NCBI RefSeq assembly: GCF_015689175.1
Contig: NZ_CP065047.1
Span: forward strand, 4,836,001-4,900,000
Source: Mycobacterium kubicae
GTDB taxonomy: Bacteria; Actinomycetota; Actinomycetes; Mycobacteriales; Mycobacteriaceae
Reading direction: 5' to 3'
DNA length: 64,000 bases
A program made the translations under genes and the position numbers. Under the pieces are notes generated by a model. It saw nothing but the letters and a program-made list of their open reading frames with translations. It had not been told where the DNA came from and did not search any database. Shown here in pieces: positions 26,656 through 36,670 of the stretch. Numbering within the stretch: the first letter of the stretch is position 1; each line of letters begins with the position of its first letter.

Positions 26656-27468
26656 CTATCCCTGCTGCCTGCGGGAGCGGATCACCTTGCCCGCGACCGT
26701 GCCCCCGTCCACCGGCAACACGATCCCGGTGACGTAGCGCGACCGCTCGCTGGCCAAATACAGGGCCGCCTCGGCGACGTCGTCCGGAGTGCCCTCGCGC
26801 TTCAGCGGTCGATCGTCACGCATCGTCTGGCGAGTTCTGGCCTCATAGGCGGCGAGTTCGTCGGGATCCATACCCGTCACCCCGCTCGCCAATATCGCTG
26901 TCGGAATGTTCCCGGGAGCGATCGCATTGACACGAATCTCCCAGTGCGCCAATTCGATTGCGGCCGACTTGGTGAACTGGATGATCGCCGCTTTGGACGC
27001 TCGGTACGTCATCACCCCGCCGCCGGCCTGAATGCCGCCGATCGAGGTCAGGTTGATGATCGATCCTCCGCCGTGGTCGGCCATGTGTCGGGCGGCATCG
27101 CGGGTGCCGGCCATCACGCCCAGGACATTGACCGCCATGACGCGGTGGAAGTCGGCCAAGTCGTCGTCGAGGAAGCGCCGGTGCATCGTCCCCGAGACGC
27201 CGGCGTTGTTTACCATGACGTTCAGCCCACCAAACCTGTCGACCGCGGTGGCGACCAGCGCTCCCACCTGTTCGGGATCGGAGACGTCGGCCCGCTGGAA
27301 CAACGTATCGGGACCCAGCGCGGCGGCGAGGTCTGCGCCGAGGTCGTCGCGAACATCGCCGATCACGACCCGAGCACCCTCGGCGAGGAACCGCTCGACC
27401 AGGCCGCGGCCGATACCTGAGGCGCCACCGGTGACGACGGCAACCTTGCCCGCCAGATCGTTGACCAC
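26656..27468 (-). CDS. Short-chain dehydrogenase/reductase
   Basis: 270 aa classical SDR: VVTGGASGIGRGLVERFLA, NNAG in VMVNNAGVSG, catalytic Tyr/Lys in VMTYRASKAAI, C-terminal YVTGIVLPVDGGTVAG. GTG start at 27468. The promoter gap to the divergent LuxR-type regulator contains the second copy of the TTAAGTCAA-N4-TTGATTTAA dyad, so it is likely under the TetR at 24431. The transporter gene follows 94 bases downstream on the same strand. Confidence 0.9.
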   Translation of the reverse strand: MVNDLAGKVAVVTGGASGIGRGLVERFLAEGARVVIGDVRDDLGADLAAALGPDTLFQRADVSDPEQVGALVATAVDRFGGLNVMVNNAGVSGTMHRRFLDDDLADFHRVMAVNVLGVMAGTRDAARHMADHGGGSIINLTSIGGIQAGGGVMTYRASKAAIIQFTKSAAIELAHWEIRVNAIAPGNIPTAILASGVTGMDPDELAAYEARTRQTMRDDRPLKREGTPDDVAEAALYLASERSRYVTGIVLPVDGGTVAGKVIRSRRQQG

Positions 27469-27495
27469 ACGACGAGTTAATCGGCGCCAGGCTGG

Positions 27496-27517
27496 TTAAG
27501 TCAAGCAGTTGATTTAA
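27496..27517. promoter_or_regulatory. TetR operator TTAAGTCAA-N4-TTGATTTAA, copy 2
   Basis: Same half-sites as 25127-25148 with GCAG as spacer, 28 bases ahead of the SDR start at 27468, the same distance as copy 1 from its TetR gene. Equal spacing on the minus strand suggests identical promoter architecture. Confidence 0.7.
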
Positions 27518-27521
27518 GTCA

Positions 27522-30369
27522 TTGCTCCGCGCGGTGGGTAAGGTCAGACCTCGACCCCTACTCGCGGCGGTATGCGTGACCGATACTGATTGGGCACTAC
27601 GTTTGCGGGGTCGGCGCGCAGAGTGCACGACCCTGGAACGTCTGACGTCCCTGGCGCAGTCCGGCCAAAGCCAGGTCCTCGTGCTGCGCGGCGAGGCCGG
27701 CATCGGCAAGACGGCGTTACTCGACTTCCTGAGCGAGCGCACCTCGGGCTTCCGCATGTCACGAGTGGCGGGCGTGGAATCCGAGATGGAGCTCGCCTTC
27801 GCCGCGTTGCAGCAACTGTGCGCGCCCCTGCTCGACTGCATCGCCAGGCTGCCGGATCCCCAACGCGACGCCCTGGACATCGCGTTCGGTCGTCGCGCCG
27901 GTCCCGGCGCCGGACCGGTTCCTGGTCGGGCTGGCCGTGCTGAGCCTGATCAGCGCGGCCGCCGAATGCCAGCCGCTGCTCTTCCTGGTCGACGACGCAC
28001 AGTGGATCGACCGGGTATCGGCCCAAACACTGGCTTTTGTGGCGCGCCGTCTGGTCGCCGAGCCGGTGGCGATGATTTTTGCGGTACGCGACGGGCTCGA
28101 CGACGAACTGGCCGGGTTACCGGAGCTGCGGGTGTCCGGCCTCGCCGCTGGGGATGCGCGGGCGCTGCTGGATTCGGTGATCCTCGGCCGGTTGGACAGC
28201 CAGGTGCGCGAGCGCATCGTCGCCGAGACACGCGGCAACCCGCTGGCGCTGCTGGAACTGCCCAAAGGCCTGACGGTCGAAGAACTCGCCGGCGGCTTCG
28301 GGCGCCCGGACGCACGGCCGCTGACCGGACAGATCGAGCAGACCTTTGTGCGGCGGATCCAGGCGCTGTCGTCCCCCACCCAACAGCTGCTGCTCACCGC
28401 CGCCGCCGAACCGGTGGGTGACGCGGCGCTGCTGATGCGGGCCGCTGCCACACTCGGCCTTCCCCCCGACGCCGCGGCCGGCGCCGAAGCGGCGGGTTTG
28501 ATCGAGGTGGGCACTCGGGTTCGGTTCCGTCATCCACTGGTGCGTTCAGCGGCCTATCGGGCGGCGGGTCTGATGGAACGCCGCCGGGCCCATCGCGCCT
28601 TGGCCGAGGCCACCGACGGTGATGCGGACCCGGACCGGCGCGCCTGGCATCTGGCCCTGGCGTCCTCGGGACCGGACGAGTCCCTGGCCGAACGGCTCGA
28701 GCGCTCCGCGCAGCGCGCGCAGGCCAGAGGCGGTGTCGCCGCGGCAGCGGCCTTCCTGGAGCGGGCTACCGCCCTGACCGGGGACCCGGTACGCCGGGGT
28801 GCCCGCGCCTTGGCGGCTGCCCAGGCCAAACGGGCGGCGGCGGCCTTCGACGCCGCCGAAGAGCTGCTGACGATCGCCGACTCGGCGGTGCTCGATGAGT
28901 TGCAGCGCGCCCGGCTCGTCCAACTGCGCGCTCAGATCGCCTTCGCGCGCAGCCGCAGCGGCGACTCGGACGCGCCGACGGTTTCCGACGCCGCCGTCGG
29001 CCTCCTCGACGCCGCGAAGCGACTGGAAACCCTCGACGATGCGCAGGCCCGCGAAACCTATTTGGAGGCAGTGGGTGCGGCGATGTTCGGCGGCCGGTTG
29101 TGCCCGCACGGCGGCATGCAGATGACGGCGAGGACCGCCCGGCAGGCCCCCACCGGACCCAGACCCGCGCGGCCGGTCGATGTGCTGCTCGACGGCATCA
29201 CCCTGCGGGTCACCGAGGGGCTCGCGGCGAGCGTGCGGCCATTGCGCGAGGCGTTGCAGCTGATCTGTGCCGCGGCCGAACGCACCGACGGTGACATCAT
29301 GCGGTGGTTCTGGCAGGCCTTCCCGATCGTTCAGGAATCCGCCGTGCACGAGGTATGGGACGACCACACCTGGCACCAGCTTGCTGACCACGCGGTGCGG
29401 CTGGCCCGTGATGCCGGCGCACTGGCCGTACTTCCGCACGCCTTGGTCTACCGCGCCGGCGCCTACGTTCAGGCCGGTGAGTTCGCGGCGGCGGCGGTCT
29501 TGCTCGAAGAGGCCAATGCCATCACGGCTGCGACCGGCTACGCACCGGTGAAGTACCACTCGGTGCTGCTTGCCGCCCTGCGTGGGGTGGAGGCCGAGGC
29601 GGCAATGCTGATCGAGACCGCGTCCGCTGACGGAGTCGCTCGTGGTGAAGGCCGGGTCATCGGTCTGACCCGGTATGCGTCGGCCGTCTTGTACAACGGA
29701 CTGAGCCGATACGACGAGGCCTTCGCCGCTGCCCGGCAAGGTTGTGAAAACGAGGATCTCGGCCTGTTCGGCTGGTGCCTCATCGAGCTGGTGGAAGCCG
29801 GGGTGCGCGCCGGCGAGCGCGACGCCGCCCTGGTAGCGCTGAGCCGACTCGAAGAGCGCGCCGATGCGGCTGGAACAGATTGGGCGGCAGGTGTATTGGC
29901 CCGATCCAGGGCGTTGCTGGCCGACGACACGGTGGCCGAAACCTACTATCGGGAGGCCATCGAGCGACTGGAGCGCACCCGGATCGTCGTTCACCTCGCT
30001 CGGACCCGCCTGATCTACGGTGAATGGCTGCGCCGGTGTAACCGCCGAGTCGACGCCCGCGCACAGTTGCACACCGCTCACGAGATGTTCGGGCGGATGG
30101 GAGCCGACGCCTTCGCCGAACGCGCCCGCCGCGAACTGTTGGTCACCGGCCAGAAGGTCAGCAAACGAACGGCGGGCAATGGCGGGACGGCTGGCGCACT
30201 GACTGCGCAGGAGGCGCAGATCGCCAAGCTGGCCGGTGACGGGCTGACCAACCCCGAGATCGCGGCGCAGTTGTTCATCAGCACGCACACCGTCGAATGG
30301 CACCTGCGCAAGGTGTTCACCAAGCTCGGCATCAAGTCACGCCGGCAACTGCGCGGTGCGACGAACTGA
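27522..30369 (+). pseudogene. LuxR-type ATPase regulator (AAA_16 + HTH), interrupted by a one-base frameshift
   Basis: The first frame (TTG 27522 or GTG 27576) encodes the P-loop half of an AAA_16/STAND ATPase: LRGRRAECTTLERL then Walker A RGEAGIGKTALLDF. Frame is lost near 27903-27905, where one extra C lies in GGTCCCGGCG; removing it gives APDRFLVGLAVLSLISAA and joins the second frame, which has Walker B LLFLVDDAQWID, a helical-repeat middle region and a C-terminal LuxR HTH (LTNPEIAAQLFISTHTVEWH) ending at 30369. Restored length is about 930-950 aa, normal for the family. It breaks between Walker A and B, so the ATPase would be dead if the frameshift is real. Divergent from the SDR at 27468. 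Confidence 0.82.
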
Positions 30370-30472
30370 CGTTGCCCCCGGGGTGGACTACGGACTTTCA
30401 AGGGTCCGAATTGCCGGTGACCCGACGATGCTGAACACATCAGGTCACAGGACGTTTGGAAAGGCGAGGAAC

Positions 30473-31243
30473 ATGAAGATTCTGGTGATCGGCGGCACGG
30501 GTCTGATCGGCTCACAGGTAGTCACAATGCTCACTGAGGCGGGACACGAAGCCATTCCCGCCTCACCAAGCACCGGGGTCAACACCGTCACGGGTGAGGG
30601 CGTCGCCGATGCGGTGGTAGGGGTGGACACCGTCGTCGATGTGTCCAACTCGCCGTCGTTCGCCGACGACGATGTCATGCACTTCTTCACCACCTCGACC
30701 AAGAACCTGCTCGAGGCCGAAGCGTCTGCCGGTGTGCGGCACCACGTCGCGCTGTCGATCGTCGGCACCGACCGGGTACCCGAAAGTGGCTACCTGCGGG
30801 CCAAGGACGCCCAGGAGAAGCTGATTCGTGAGTCCGGTCAGCCCTATTCGATCGTGCGGGCGACCCAGTTCTTCGAATTCGTCAAGGGCATCGCCGACTC
30901 GGCGAGCGATGGCGACACGGTGCGCCTGTCGCACGATGCGGCCATCCAGCCCATCGCCGCCAGGGACGTCGCCATCGCCGTCACGAAGGCAGCCAGCGGA
31001 CAGCCACTCAACGGGGTTACCAACATTGCCGGTCCGGAGAAGTTCGGCATGGACGACTTCGTTCGAATCGGGTTGGCCGCCCACGGCGATTCCCGTGAGG
31101 TGGTCACCGACCCCACGGCCGGCTACTTCGGCACCGTGCTCGACGACCGCTCCATCGTGCCCATCGAGGGTGAAGAGGTGACGATCTGCCAGACCCGTTT
31201 CAGTGACTGGGCCGCCGACCACTTACCCAGTGGTGCCCGCTAG
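30473..31243 (+). CDS. NmrA-like NAD(P)-binding protein (atypical SDR)
   Basis: 256 aa from ATG 30473, preceded by AAGGCGAGGA. Rossmann motif KILVIGGTGLIGSQVV; then SPSTGVNTVTGEGVADAVVG and VALSIVGTDRVPESGYLRA, typical of the NmrA/SDR_a5 group that bind NAD(P) and act as redox sensors or reductases. No classical YxxxK. C-terminal ITCQTRF-like end (EEVTICQTRFSDWAADHL). Located between the frameshifted regulator and an SDR; role unknown. Confidence 0.87.
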   Translation: MKILVIGGTGLIGSQVVTMLTEAGHEAIPASPSTGVNTVTGEGVADAVVGVDTVVDVSNSPSFADDDVMHFFTTSTKNLLEAEASAGVRHHVALSIVGTDRVPESGYLRAKDAQEKLIRESGQPYSIVRATQFFEFVKGIADSASDGDTVRLSHDAAIQPIAARDVAIAVTKAASGQPLNGVTNIAGPEKFGMDDFVRIGLAAHGDSREVVTDPTAGYFGTVLDDRSIVPIEGEEVTICQTRFSDWAADHLPSGAR

Positions 31244-31252
31244 GAGGCGGGC

Positions 31253-31975
31253 ATGGAACTGCTTGACCACACCGCCGTGATCACCGGCGGAACGGCGGGC
31301 ATTGGACTGGAGTCGGCGCGGTTGCTTGCCAGCGAAGGAGCCAGGATCATCGTCTCCGGTCGCGACCCGGCCAGGGGCGCGGAAGCGGCCACGGCCATCG
31401 GTGCCGGCGCCCGGTTCATCGCAACGGACATGGCAGATGCCGAGTCGGTGAGATCGCTTGTGCAGCAATGCGGGCAGGTCGACATCATCGTCAACAACGC
31501 CGCCAGCTTTCCTGCCGCGCTGACCGTGGACCAGGACATGGCAATCTTCGAGTCGATGTTCGACACCAACGTCCGCGGCGCCTACTTCTTGGTCGCCGGC
31601 CTAGTGCCAGGAATGCTGCGGCGTGGTCGCGGCAGCATCGTCAACATCACCACCATGGTGGCGTCCAAGGGCGTCGCGGGCGCCTCGGGCTACAGCGCAT
31701 CCAAGGCCGCCCTGGAATCGCTCACTCGCAGTTGGGCTGCCGAATTCGGACCGAGCGGGGTGCGGGTGAATAGCGTCGCCCCGGGACCCACCCGCACCGC
31801 AGGTGTCGCCGCGCAATGGGGTGACACCAATGAAGAGCTCGGCAAGGCGTTGCCGTTGGTCCGCACCGCTTTTGCGGCCGAGATCGCCGAAGCCGTGTTG
31901 TTTCTCAGTTCGCCCCGGGCCAGCTTCATCACCGGTTGCACGTTGGCTGTCGACGGAGGGGGCAGCGCGGTCTGA
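31253..31975 (+). CDS. Short-chain dehydrogenase/reductase (FabG-like)
   Basis: 240 aa classical SDR with VITGGTAGIGLESARLLAS, NNAA in DIIVNNAASFP, catalytic Tyr/Lys in SGYSASKAALE, and FITGCTLAVDGGGSAV at the end. AGGAGGCGGGC precedes the ATG, 9 bases after the NmrA-like gene, so the two are an operon. Convergent with the giant regulator at 31992. Confidence 0.9.
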   Translation: MELLDHTAVITGGTAGIGLESARLLASEGARIIVSGRDPARGAEAATAIGAGARFIATDMADAESVRSLVQQCGQVDIIVNNAASFPAALTVDQDMAIFESMFDTNVRGAYFLVAGLVPGMLRRGRGSIVNITTMVASKGVAGASGYSASKAALESLTRSWAAEFGPSGVRVNSVAPGPTRTAGVAAQWGDTNEELGKALPLVRTAFAAEIAEAVLFLSSPRASFITGCTLAVDGGGSAV

Positions 31976-31991
31976 CTCGGGACCCGGCCGA

Positions 31992-34900
31992 CTACGCACG
32001 GTCGGTCCGCCGAACGGCCTCTTGCGCCAGCTGGACCCGAGATGTGTAGCCCAGTTTCGTGTAGACGTGGGTCAGGTGGGCTTGCACAGTGCGTGGGGAG
32101 ATGAAAAGCCGTTCGGCGATGTCCTTATTCGGCAACCCTTCGCTCACCAGACGTGCGACGTCGAGCTCGGCCGGCGTCAGCGCCTCCCATCCGCTGGCCG
32201 GCCGTTTTCGCTCGCTACGTCCGCGCAGTGCGTAGTTGATGACGTCCTCAGTCGAAAGATGCGCACCCTCGGCATACGCGGCTGCGAAGGCTTCGTCACC
32301 GAGTTCGTCGCGACACGCATCCAACGCCGTTTGGGTGGTTCTCTCGTGTACCGGGAAGCGGAATTCACCGGTGCGGTGGCGAACTGCATCCGCGGCGCCC
32401 AAGAACCGGGCCGCAGCAAGGTGTCCGTCCGAGTCGATCACCAGGCTCGCCAGGCATTCCAACGCCGCGGCCAGGCCGAGCCGAGCCTCGGTCCCGGCAG
32501 CGAGGACCAGTGCCCGATGCACGTCGCGGCGGGCCGCTTCCTTGTCGCCCCTGGCAGCGGCGACATATGACCGAATTGTCAACGCCCACAGAAGGTGCCA
32601 CCCTGCCAGGGTGTGGACGGACTGGTCGGCCAAACTCTGGGCTGCGGTTAGGTCGCCGTAGGCGTGCGCACATAATGCGACGGCACTGACCGCCACCGTG
32701 CCGCGATGAACGGCAGGGTGCTGCCAAACGCTCGCACTGATGTTACGGGCGGTGGCCACATCGTCTTCGGCCACCGCCGCCATCGCCACCACGGTGGCGG
32801 CGGTGCGTTCCAACACCACGTCAAGTTCGGCGCCCGCCGCGATGGCCGCGCGCCCCACTTGTTGCGCGGCGGACACCTGGCCGGAATACACCAAAGCGCA
32901 CCCCTGACTGACCAGACACAGCATCATGCCGACGACGTCGTTTTCGGCTTGGCACGCGTTGATAACCGCACGAAAGGTCGCAATAGCACCGGCTAGTTGG
33001 GCACGAAACATCTGCGCCATCCCGATGCTCCAGCGGCACAGATGAAGGTTCGGCCAATCACCCAGGGCTTCGGCGAGTTCGGCTCCTTCGCCGCCCAGCG
33101 CGCTGGCCGCAGTCGCGTCGCCCGCCATCGCGGCGAGGTAGGCTTGTCGGCCCAGCACTTGGCTCAAGCACCAATTGTCACCGGTCGATCGAACAAGCCC
33201 CAGCGCTTCGTCGAAAAAGCCGGCGGCGGAAGCAAAATCGAGGGCGGCAGCACAACCACGCGCAGTCAGTGCGCGTGCCAGCAGCGCCGGGTCGTCGAGA
33301 TCGCGAGCTATTGTGACCGCGCGTTCGGCCAGGTTCGTGGCTTGCGCGGCAACCGTATAGGAGTCGAGCACCGCCTTGTCGGCCAGCGCCCGCGCGACGA
33401 TCGCTCGCTGCCCAGGATCGTGCGAGTCGGATCCGAGCCGATCGGCGTCACCGAGAATGGTGTCAAACCACATCAGCCCTTCCCGCAGCCGACCGCGGCC
33501 CTGCCACAGCGGCTGCAGCGCTGATGTCAGGCGCAGCGCCAGTGCGTAGTTCTGCTGTTCACAGCTGTAAGCCAAAGCGGCCCGCACATTGTCCAAGTTG
33601 ACTTCGACGTCGGCGACGCAGCCTCGAAAGTCGTTGCGCAGCAGAGTATCCAACCGGGTGGTCAAAGTGGTGTAGTACTCGCGGTGACGCGCCCGGACGG
33701 CATCGAGTTGGCCGCTCTCGCGTAGCTTCTCCACGGCGTACTCACGGATCGTCTCCAGCATCCGATAGCGCGTACGGTCGGCTCCGCTGTCCGCCAGCAC
33801 CAGTGACTTGTCCACCAGCAACGTCAGCTGATCCAGCACTTGGTAGCGCTGCACAACGGTGCTCCCGCACACCGCCAGGGCGGCGTCCAGGTCGAAACTG
33901 CCCACGAACACGGCAAGCTCGCGGAACAACACGCTTTCGGTCTCGGTGAGCAGCGAATACGACCAGTCCACCGACGCCCGTAAAGTCTGCTGGCGGCGCA
34001 CTGCCGTGCGGGCACCGCCGGTCAGCAGCTCGAAACGATCGCGCAGGCTATCGCGAATCTCGACGGCGGACAGCGCACGGATCCGGGCGGCGGCGAGCTC
34101 GATGGCCAGCGGCATCCCGTCCAGGCGCCGGCATATTTCGGTGATGGCCTCGACGTTGTGGTCGGTGACGGTGAAGTCCGGCCGCACTTGACACGCGCGG
34201 TCGGTGAACAACGCGACGGCTTCGTTTTCCAGCGGAAGCGACGGGACTTGCCAGTTCACTTCGGCGGCGGTACGTAACGGTTCGCGACTGGTGGCAAGCA
34301 ACCTCAGCCCGGGGGACCGGCTCAATAGTGCGTCGACCACCGCCGCGGCCGCGCCCAGCAGATGCTCACAGTTGTCCAGCACGATCAGCACCTCGCCGTC
34401 GGCGAGGCGCGCGGCGAGGCAGTCGATGGCGGGGCGTCCGGGTTGGTCGTGCAACCCCACTGTCGCGGCGACGGCACCGGCAACGAGGTCCGGATCGCTG
34501 ATCGGGGCCAGATCGACGAAGTAGACAGGCCGGCGGAATTCGGTCGCGAGGTCCGAAGCCAGCTGTACCGCCAGTCGAGTCTTGCCGACACCGCCGGCGC
34601 CCGTCAACGTCACCAACCGGTGAACTCCGAGAAGTGTTCGCAGCTCGCTCAATTCGGCGGCGCGCCCGACAAAGCTAGTCAGCGACAACGGAAGTGGTTG
34701 CTTGATCAGGCTCTGCGCCGAACGCAGCGGCGGAAAAGCGACCCGCAAATCGGGGTGACACAACTGCAGGATGCGCTCGCGACGCGCTATGTTGCGCAGC
34801 TCATGGCTACCCAGGTCGGCCAGCCAGGCCCCGGCCGGGAGGTGGTCCACCACGAGTTGCTCCGTCGCTGCGGTCAGCAGGATTTGACCCCCGTGTCCCA

Positions 34901-35258
34901 GGTCCCGGACGCGAGCTGTTCGATTGATCGTGGGGCCGATGTAGTTGGCGTCATCGCGCAGCTGTATCTCGCCGCTGTGGATCCCGATGCGCAGGCGGAT
35001 GGGTGCGAGCGGTGCGCGTTGCAGGTCTAACGCGCATGCTATGGCGTCGCTGGCTCGGGTGAATGCGATGACGAAGCTGTCACCCTCGCCCTGTTCGACC
35101 GGGCGCACACCGTTGTGTGCACGGGTGAGCCGCACCAAGGAAGCGTCCAGCCGGGCCACGGCGGACCCCATTGTTTCCGGTCGTGTTTGCCACAATCCGG
35201 TCGACCCTTCGATGTCGGCCAGCAGCAACGTCACGGTTCCGGTTGGTAATCCGGTCAT
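31992..35258 (-). CDS. Class III adenylate/guanylate cyclase-like + NB-ARC/AAA ATPase + LuxR HTH regulator
   Basis: 1088 aa from ATG 35258, chosen for GGAGCGAG ahead of it and because homologues begin close to PTGTVTLLLADIEGSTGLW; ATGs at 35285, 35315 and 35327 are alternatives. Residues 1-170: class III cyclase domain with metal-binding ADIEGST, GEGDSF and TINRTARVRDLG. About 195-450: ATPase with Walker A TGAGGVGKTRLAVQL and Walker B VLIVLDNCEHLL. Then helical repeats, and a C-terminal LuxR HTH (GLPNKDIAERLFISPRTVQAH). The architecture equals the M. tuberculosis cyclase-LuxR regulators (Rv0386 type). Whether it makes cAMP is uncertain. Divergent from the esterase at 35474. Confidence 0.92.
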   Translation of the reverse strand: MTGLPTGTVTLLLADIEGSTGLWQTRPETMGSAVARLDASLVRLTRAHNGVRPVEQGEGDSFVIAFTRASDAIACALDLQRAPLAPIRLRIGIHSGEIQLRDDANYIGPTINRTARVRDLGHGGQILLTAATEQLVVDHLPAGAWLADLGSHELRNIARRERILQLCHPDLRVAFPPLRSAQSLIKQPLPLSLTSFVGRAAELSELRTLLGVHRLVTLTGAGGVGKTRLAVQLASDLATEFRRPVYFVDLAPISDPDLVAGAVAATVGLHDQPGRPAIDCLAARLADGEVLIVLDNCEHLLGAAAAVVDALLSRSPGLRLLATSREPLRTAAEVNWQVPSLPLENEAVALFTDRACQVRPDFTVTDHNVEAITEICRRLDGMPLAIELAAARIRALSAVEIRDSLRDRFELLTGGARTAVRRQQTLRASVDWSYSLLTETESVLFRELAVFVGSFDLDAALAVCGSTVVQRYQVLDQLTLLVDKSLVLADSGADRTRYRMLETIREYAVEKLRESGQLDAVRARHREYYTTLTTRLDTLLRNDFRGCVADVEVNLDNVRAALAYSCEQQNYALALRLTSALQPLWQGRGRLREGLMWFDTILGDADRLGSDSHDPGQRAIVARALADKAVLDSYTVAAQATNLAERAVTIARDLDDPALLARALTARGCAAALDFASAAGFFDEALGLVRSTGDNWCLSQVLGRQAYLAAMAGDATAASALGGEGAELAEALGDWPNLHLCRWSIGMAQMFRAQLAGAIATFRAVINACQAENDVVGMMLCLVSQGCALVYSGQVSAAQQVGRAAIAAGAELDVVLERTAATVVAMAAVAEDDVATARNISASVWQHPAVHRGTVAVSAVALCAHAYGDLTAAQSLADQSVHTLAGWHLLWALTIRSYVAAARGDKEAARRDVHRALVLAAGTEARLGLAAALECLASLVIDSDGHLAAARFLGAADAVRHRTGEFRFPVHERTTQTALDACRDELGDEAFAAAYAEGAHLSTEDVINYALRGRSERKRPASGWEALTPAELDVARLVSEGLPNKDIAERLFISPRTVQAHLTHVYTKLGYTSRVQLAQEAVRRTDRA

Positions 35259-35473
35259 GCCCGGCTCGCTCCGGTACACCGACATCGTGCGCTCGCCGGG
35301 ATCGGGTTCACCCATGCATGCCAGCATGCGTCGCGCCAGCGCGGCATCGCATCAGCATAAATGCGTAGACACCGCCAAGCGACGACTTGAGCGCAAATTA
35401 CGCGATCACACCAATGCTGCCCGGCAGACCAAAGCGGCATAGTCGACGAACCGACATCTCGAGGGGAAATGCC

Positions 35474-36670
35474 ATGACACAACAACTTCGCGGCAGCGGG
35501 CCCGCCGTTGACGCTGTGATTGCGGGTAACTGGGATCGGCGCTTCGCCGGGCTCGCCGACGCCTTTGCCGAAGAACTCACCAGCGGGGGTGAACTCGGTG
35601 CATCCATCGCCGTGGACATCGACGGCGAAATGGTCGTCGACATGTGGGGCGGCTATGCCGATCAGGCTCGCTCCAAGCAATGGGACCAGGACACCATCGT
35701 CAACGTCTTCTCCAGCACCAAGAACCTCACCGCTTTAGCGGCGCTGATCCTGATTGATCGCGGCATGCTGGATCCCTACGCGCCGGTCGCCAGGTATTGG
35801 CCGGAATTCGCCGCTAACGGAAAGCAGCACATTGAAGTGCGGCACGTGCTCAGCCACACCTCCGGTATTTCCGGGTGGGAGATGCCGTTCGTCATCGAGG
35901 ACGTGTACGACTGGGCGAAGTCGACCTCGCGGCTCGCCGCTCAGCAACCCTGGTGGGAGCCCGGAACCGCGTCCGGCTACCACGTGCTCACCAGCGGCCA
36001 CCTGATCGGGGAGCTGATCCGCCGGATCAGCGGCATGGCGTTGAAGGAATTCGTGCGCACCGAAATCGCAGAGCCACTGGGCGTGGACGTGCAAATCGGC
36101 GCGCGGCCCGAAGACGACAGCCGCATCGCCGAGTTGGTGCCGCCACCACCGCTGGACGTGCCACTCGACCTGGTACCTGAGGACCAACCGATGCGGAAGA
36201 CCTTCGCGCTTCTGAGCCCGAATTCCGAAGCGGCGCTGATCGCGCAGTCCACCGCTTGGCGGCGCGCGGACATCGGATCGGCCAACGGCCACGCCAACGC
36301 ACGTTCCTTGGCGCGCTCGTTATCGCCGATCTCACTGGGGGGCAGCGGACTTGGACGCGGCTTGCTCCGCCCGGAGACGATCGACCTGATCTTCGAGGAA
36401 CAGGCGAACGGGATCGACTTGGTGCTTGGCATGCCCGCACGCTGGGGCATCGGCTACGCGCTGCCAAACCCGGAAGCGGTACCTGACATTCCCAACGGAA
36501 GAATCTGCTACTGGGGCGGCTGGGGCGGCTCCGTGGTGATCATGGACCTCGAGCGCCGCATGACGTTCGCCTACGCCATGAACAAGATGGGTCAAGTCAC
36601 CTCCGCGGGATCAGACCGCACAGTGAAATACACCCGATTGGTGTATGAAGCCGCGCAGGCAACCTCCTAG
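35474..36670 (+). CDS. Serine beta-lactamase-fold hydrolase/esterase
   Basis: 398 aa from ATG 35474 with GAGGGGAAATG upstream. Class C beta-lactamase/EstB fold: SxxK motif in NVFSSTKNLTALAAL, the Tyr motif in SGYHVLTSGHLIGEL (YHV, not YxN), and a late GGWGG motif (CYWGGWGGSVVIMDL) in place of KTG. No signal peptide, so a cytosolic esterase acting on small esters or a lipid-related substrate is likely rather than antibiotic resistance. Ends overlapping the convergent alpha/beta hydrolase by 4 bases. Confidence 0.88.
   Translation: MTQQLRGSGPAVDAVIAGNWDRRFAGLADAFAEELTSGGELGASIAVDIDGEMVVDMWGGYADQARSKQWDQDTIVNVFSSTKNLTALAALILIDRGMLDPYAPVARYWPEFAANGKQHIEVRHVLSHTSGISGWEMPFVIEDVYDWAKSTSRLAAQQPWWEPGTASGYHVLTSGHLIGELIRRISGMALKEFVRTEIAEPLGVDVQIGARPEDDSRIAELVPPPPLDVPLDLVPEDQPMRKTFALLSPNSEAALIAQSTAWRRADIGSANGHANARSLARSLSPISLGGSGLGRGLLRPETIDLIFEEQANGIDLVLGMPARWGIGYALPNPEAVPDIPNGRICYWGGWGGSVVIMDLERRMTFAYAMNKMGQVTSAGSDRTVKYTRLVYEAAQATS

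Noticed and set aside
28546..30303. 585-codon open frame antisense to the LuxR-type regulator
   Set aside because: Shadow frame created by codon bias; low-complexity composition and no family resemblance.
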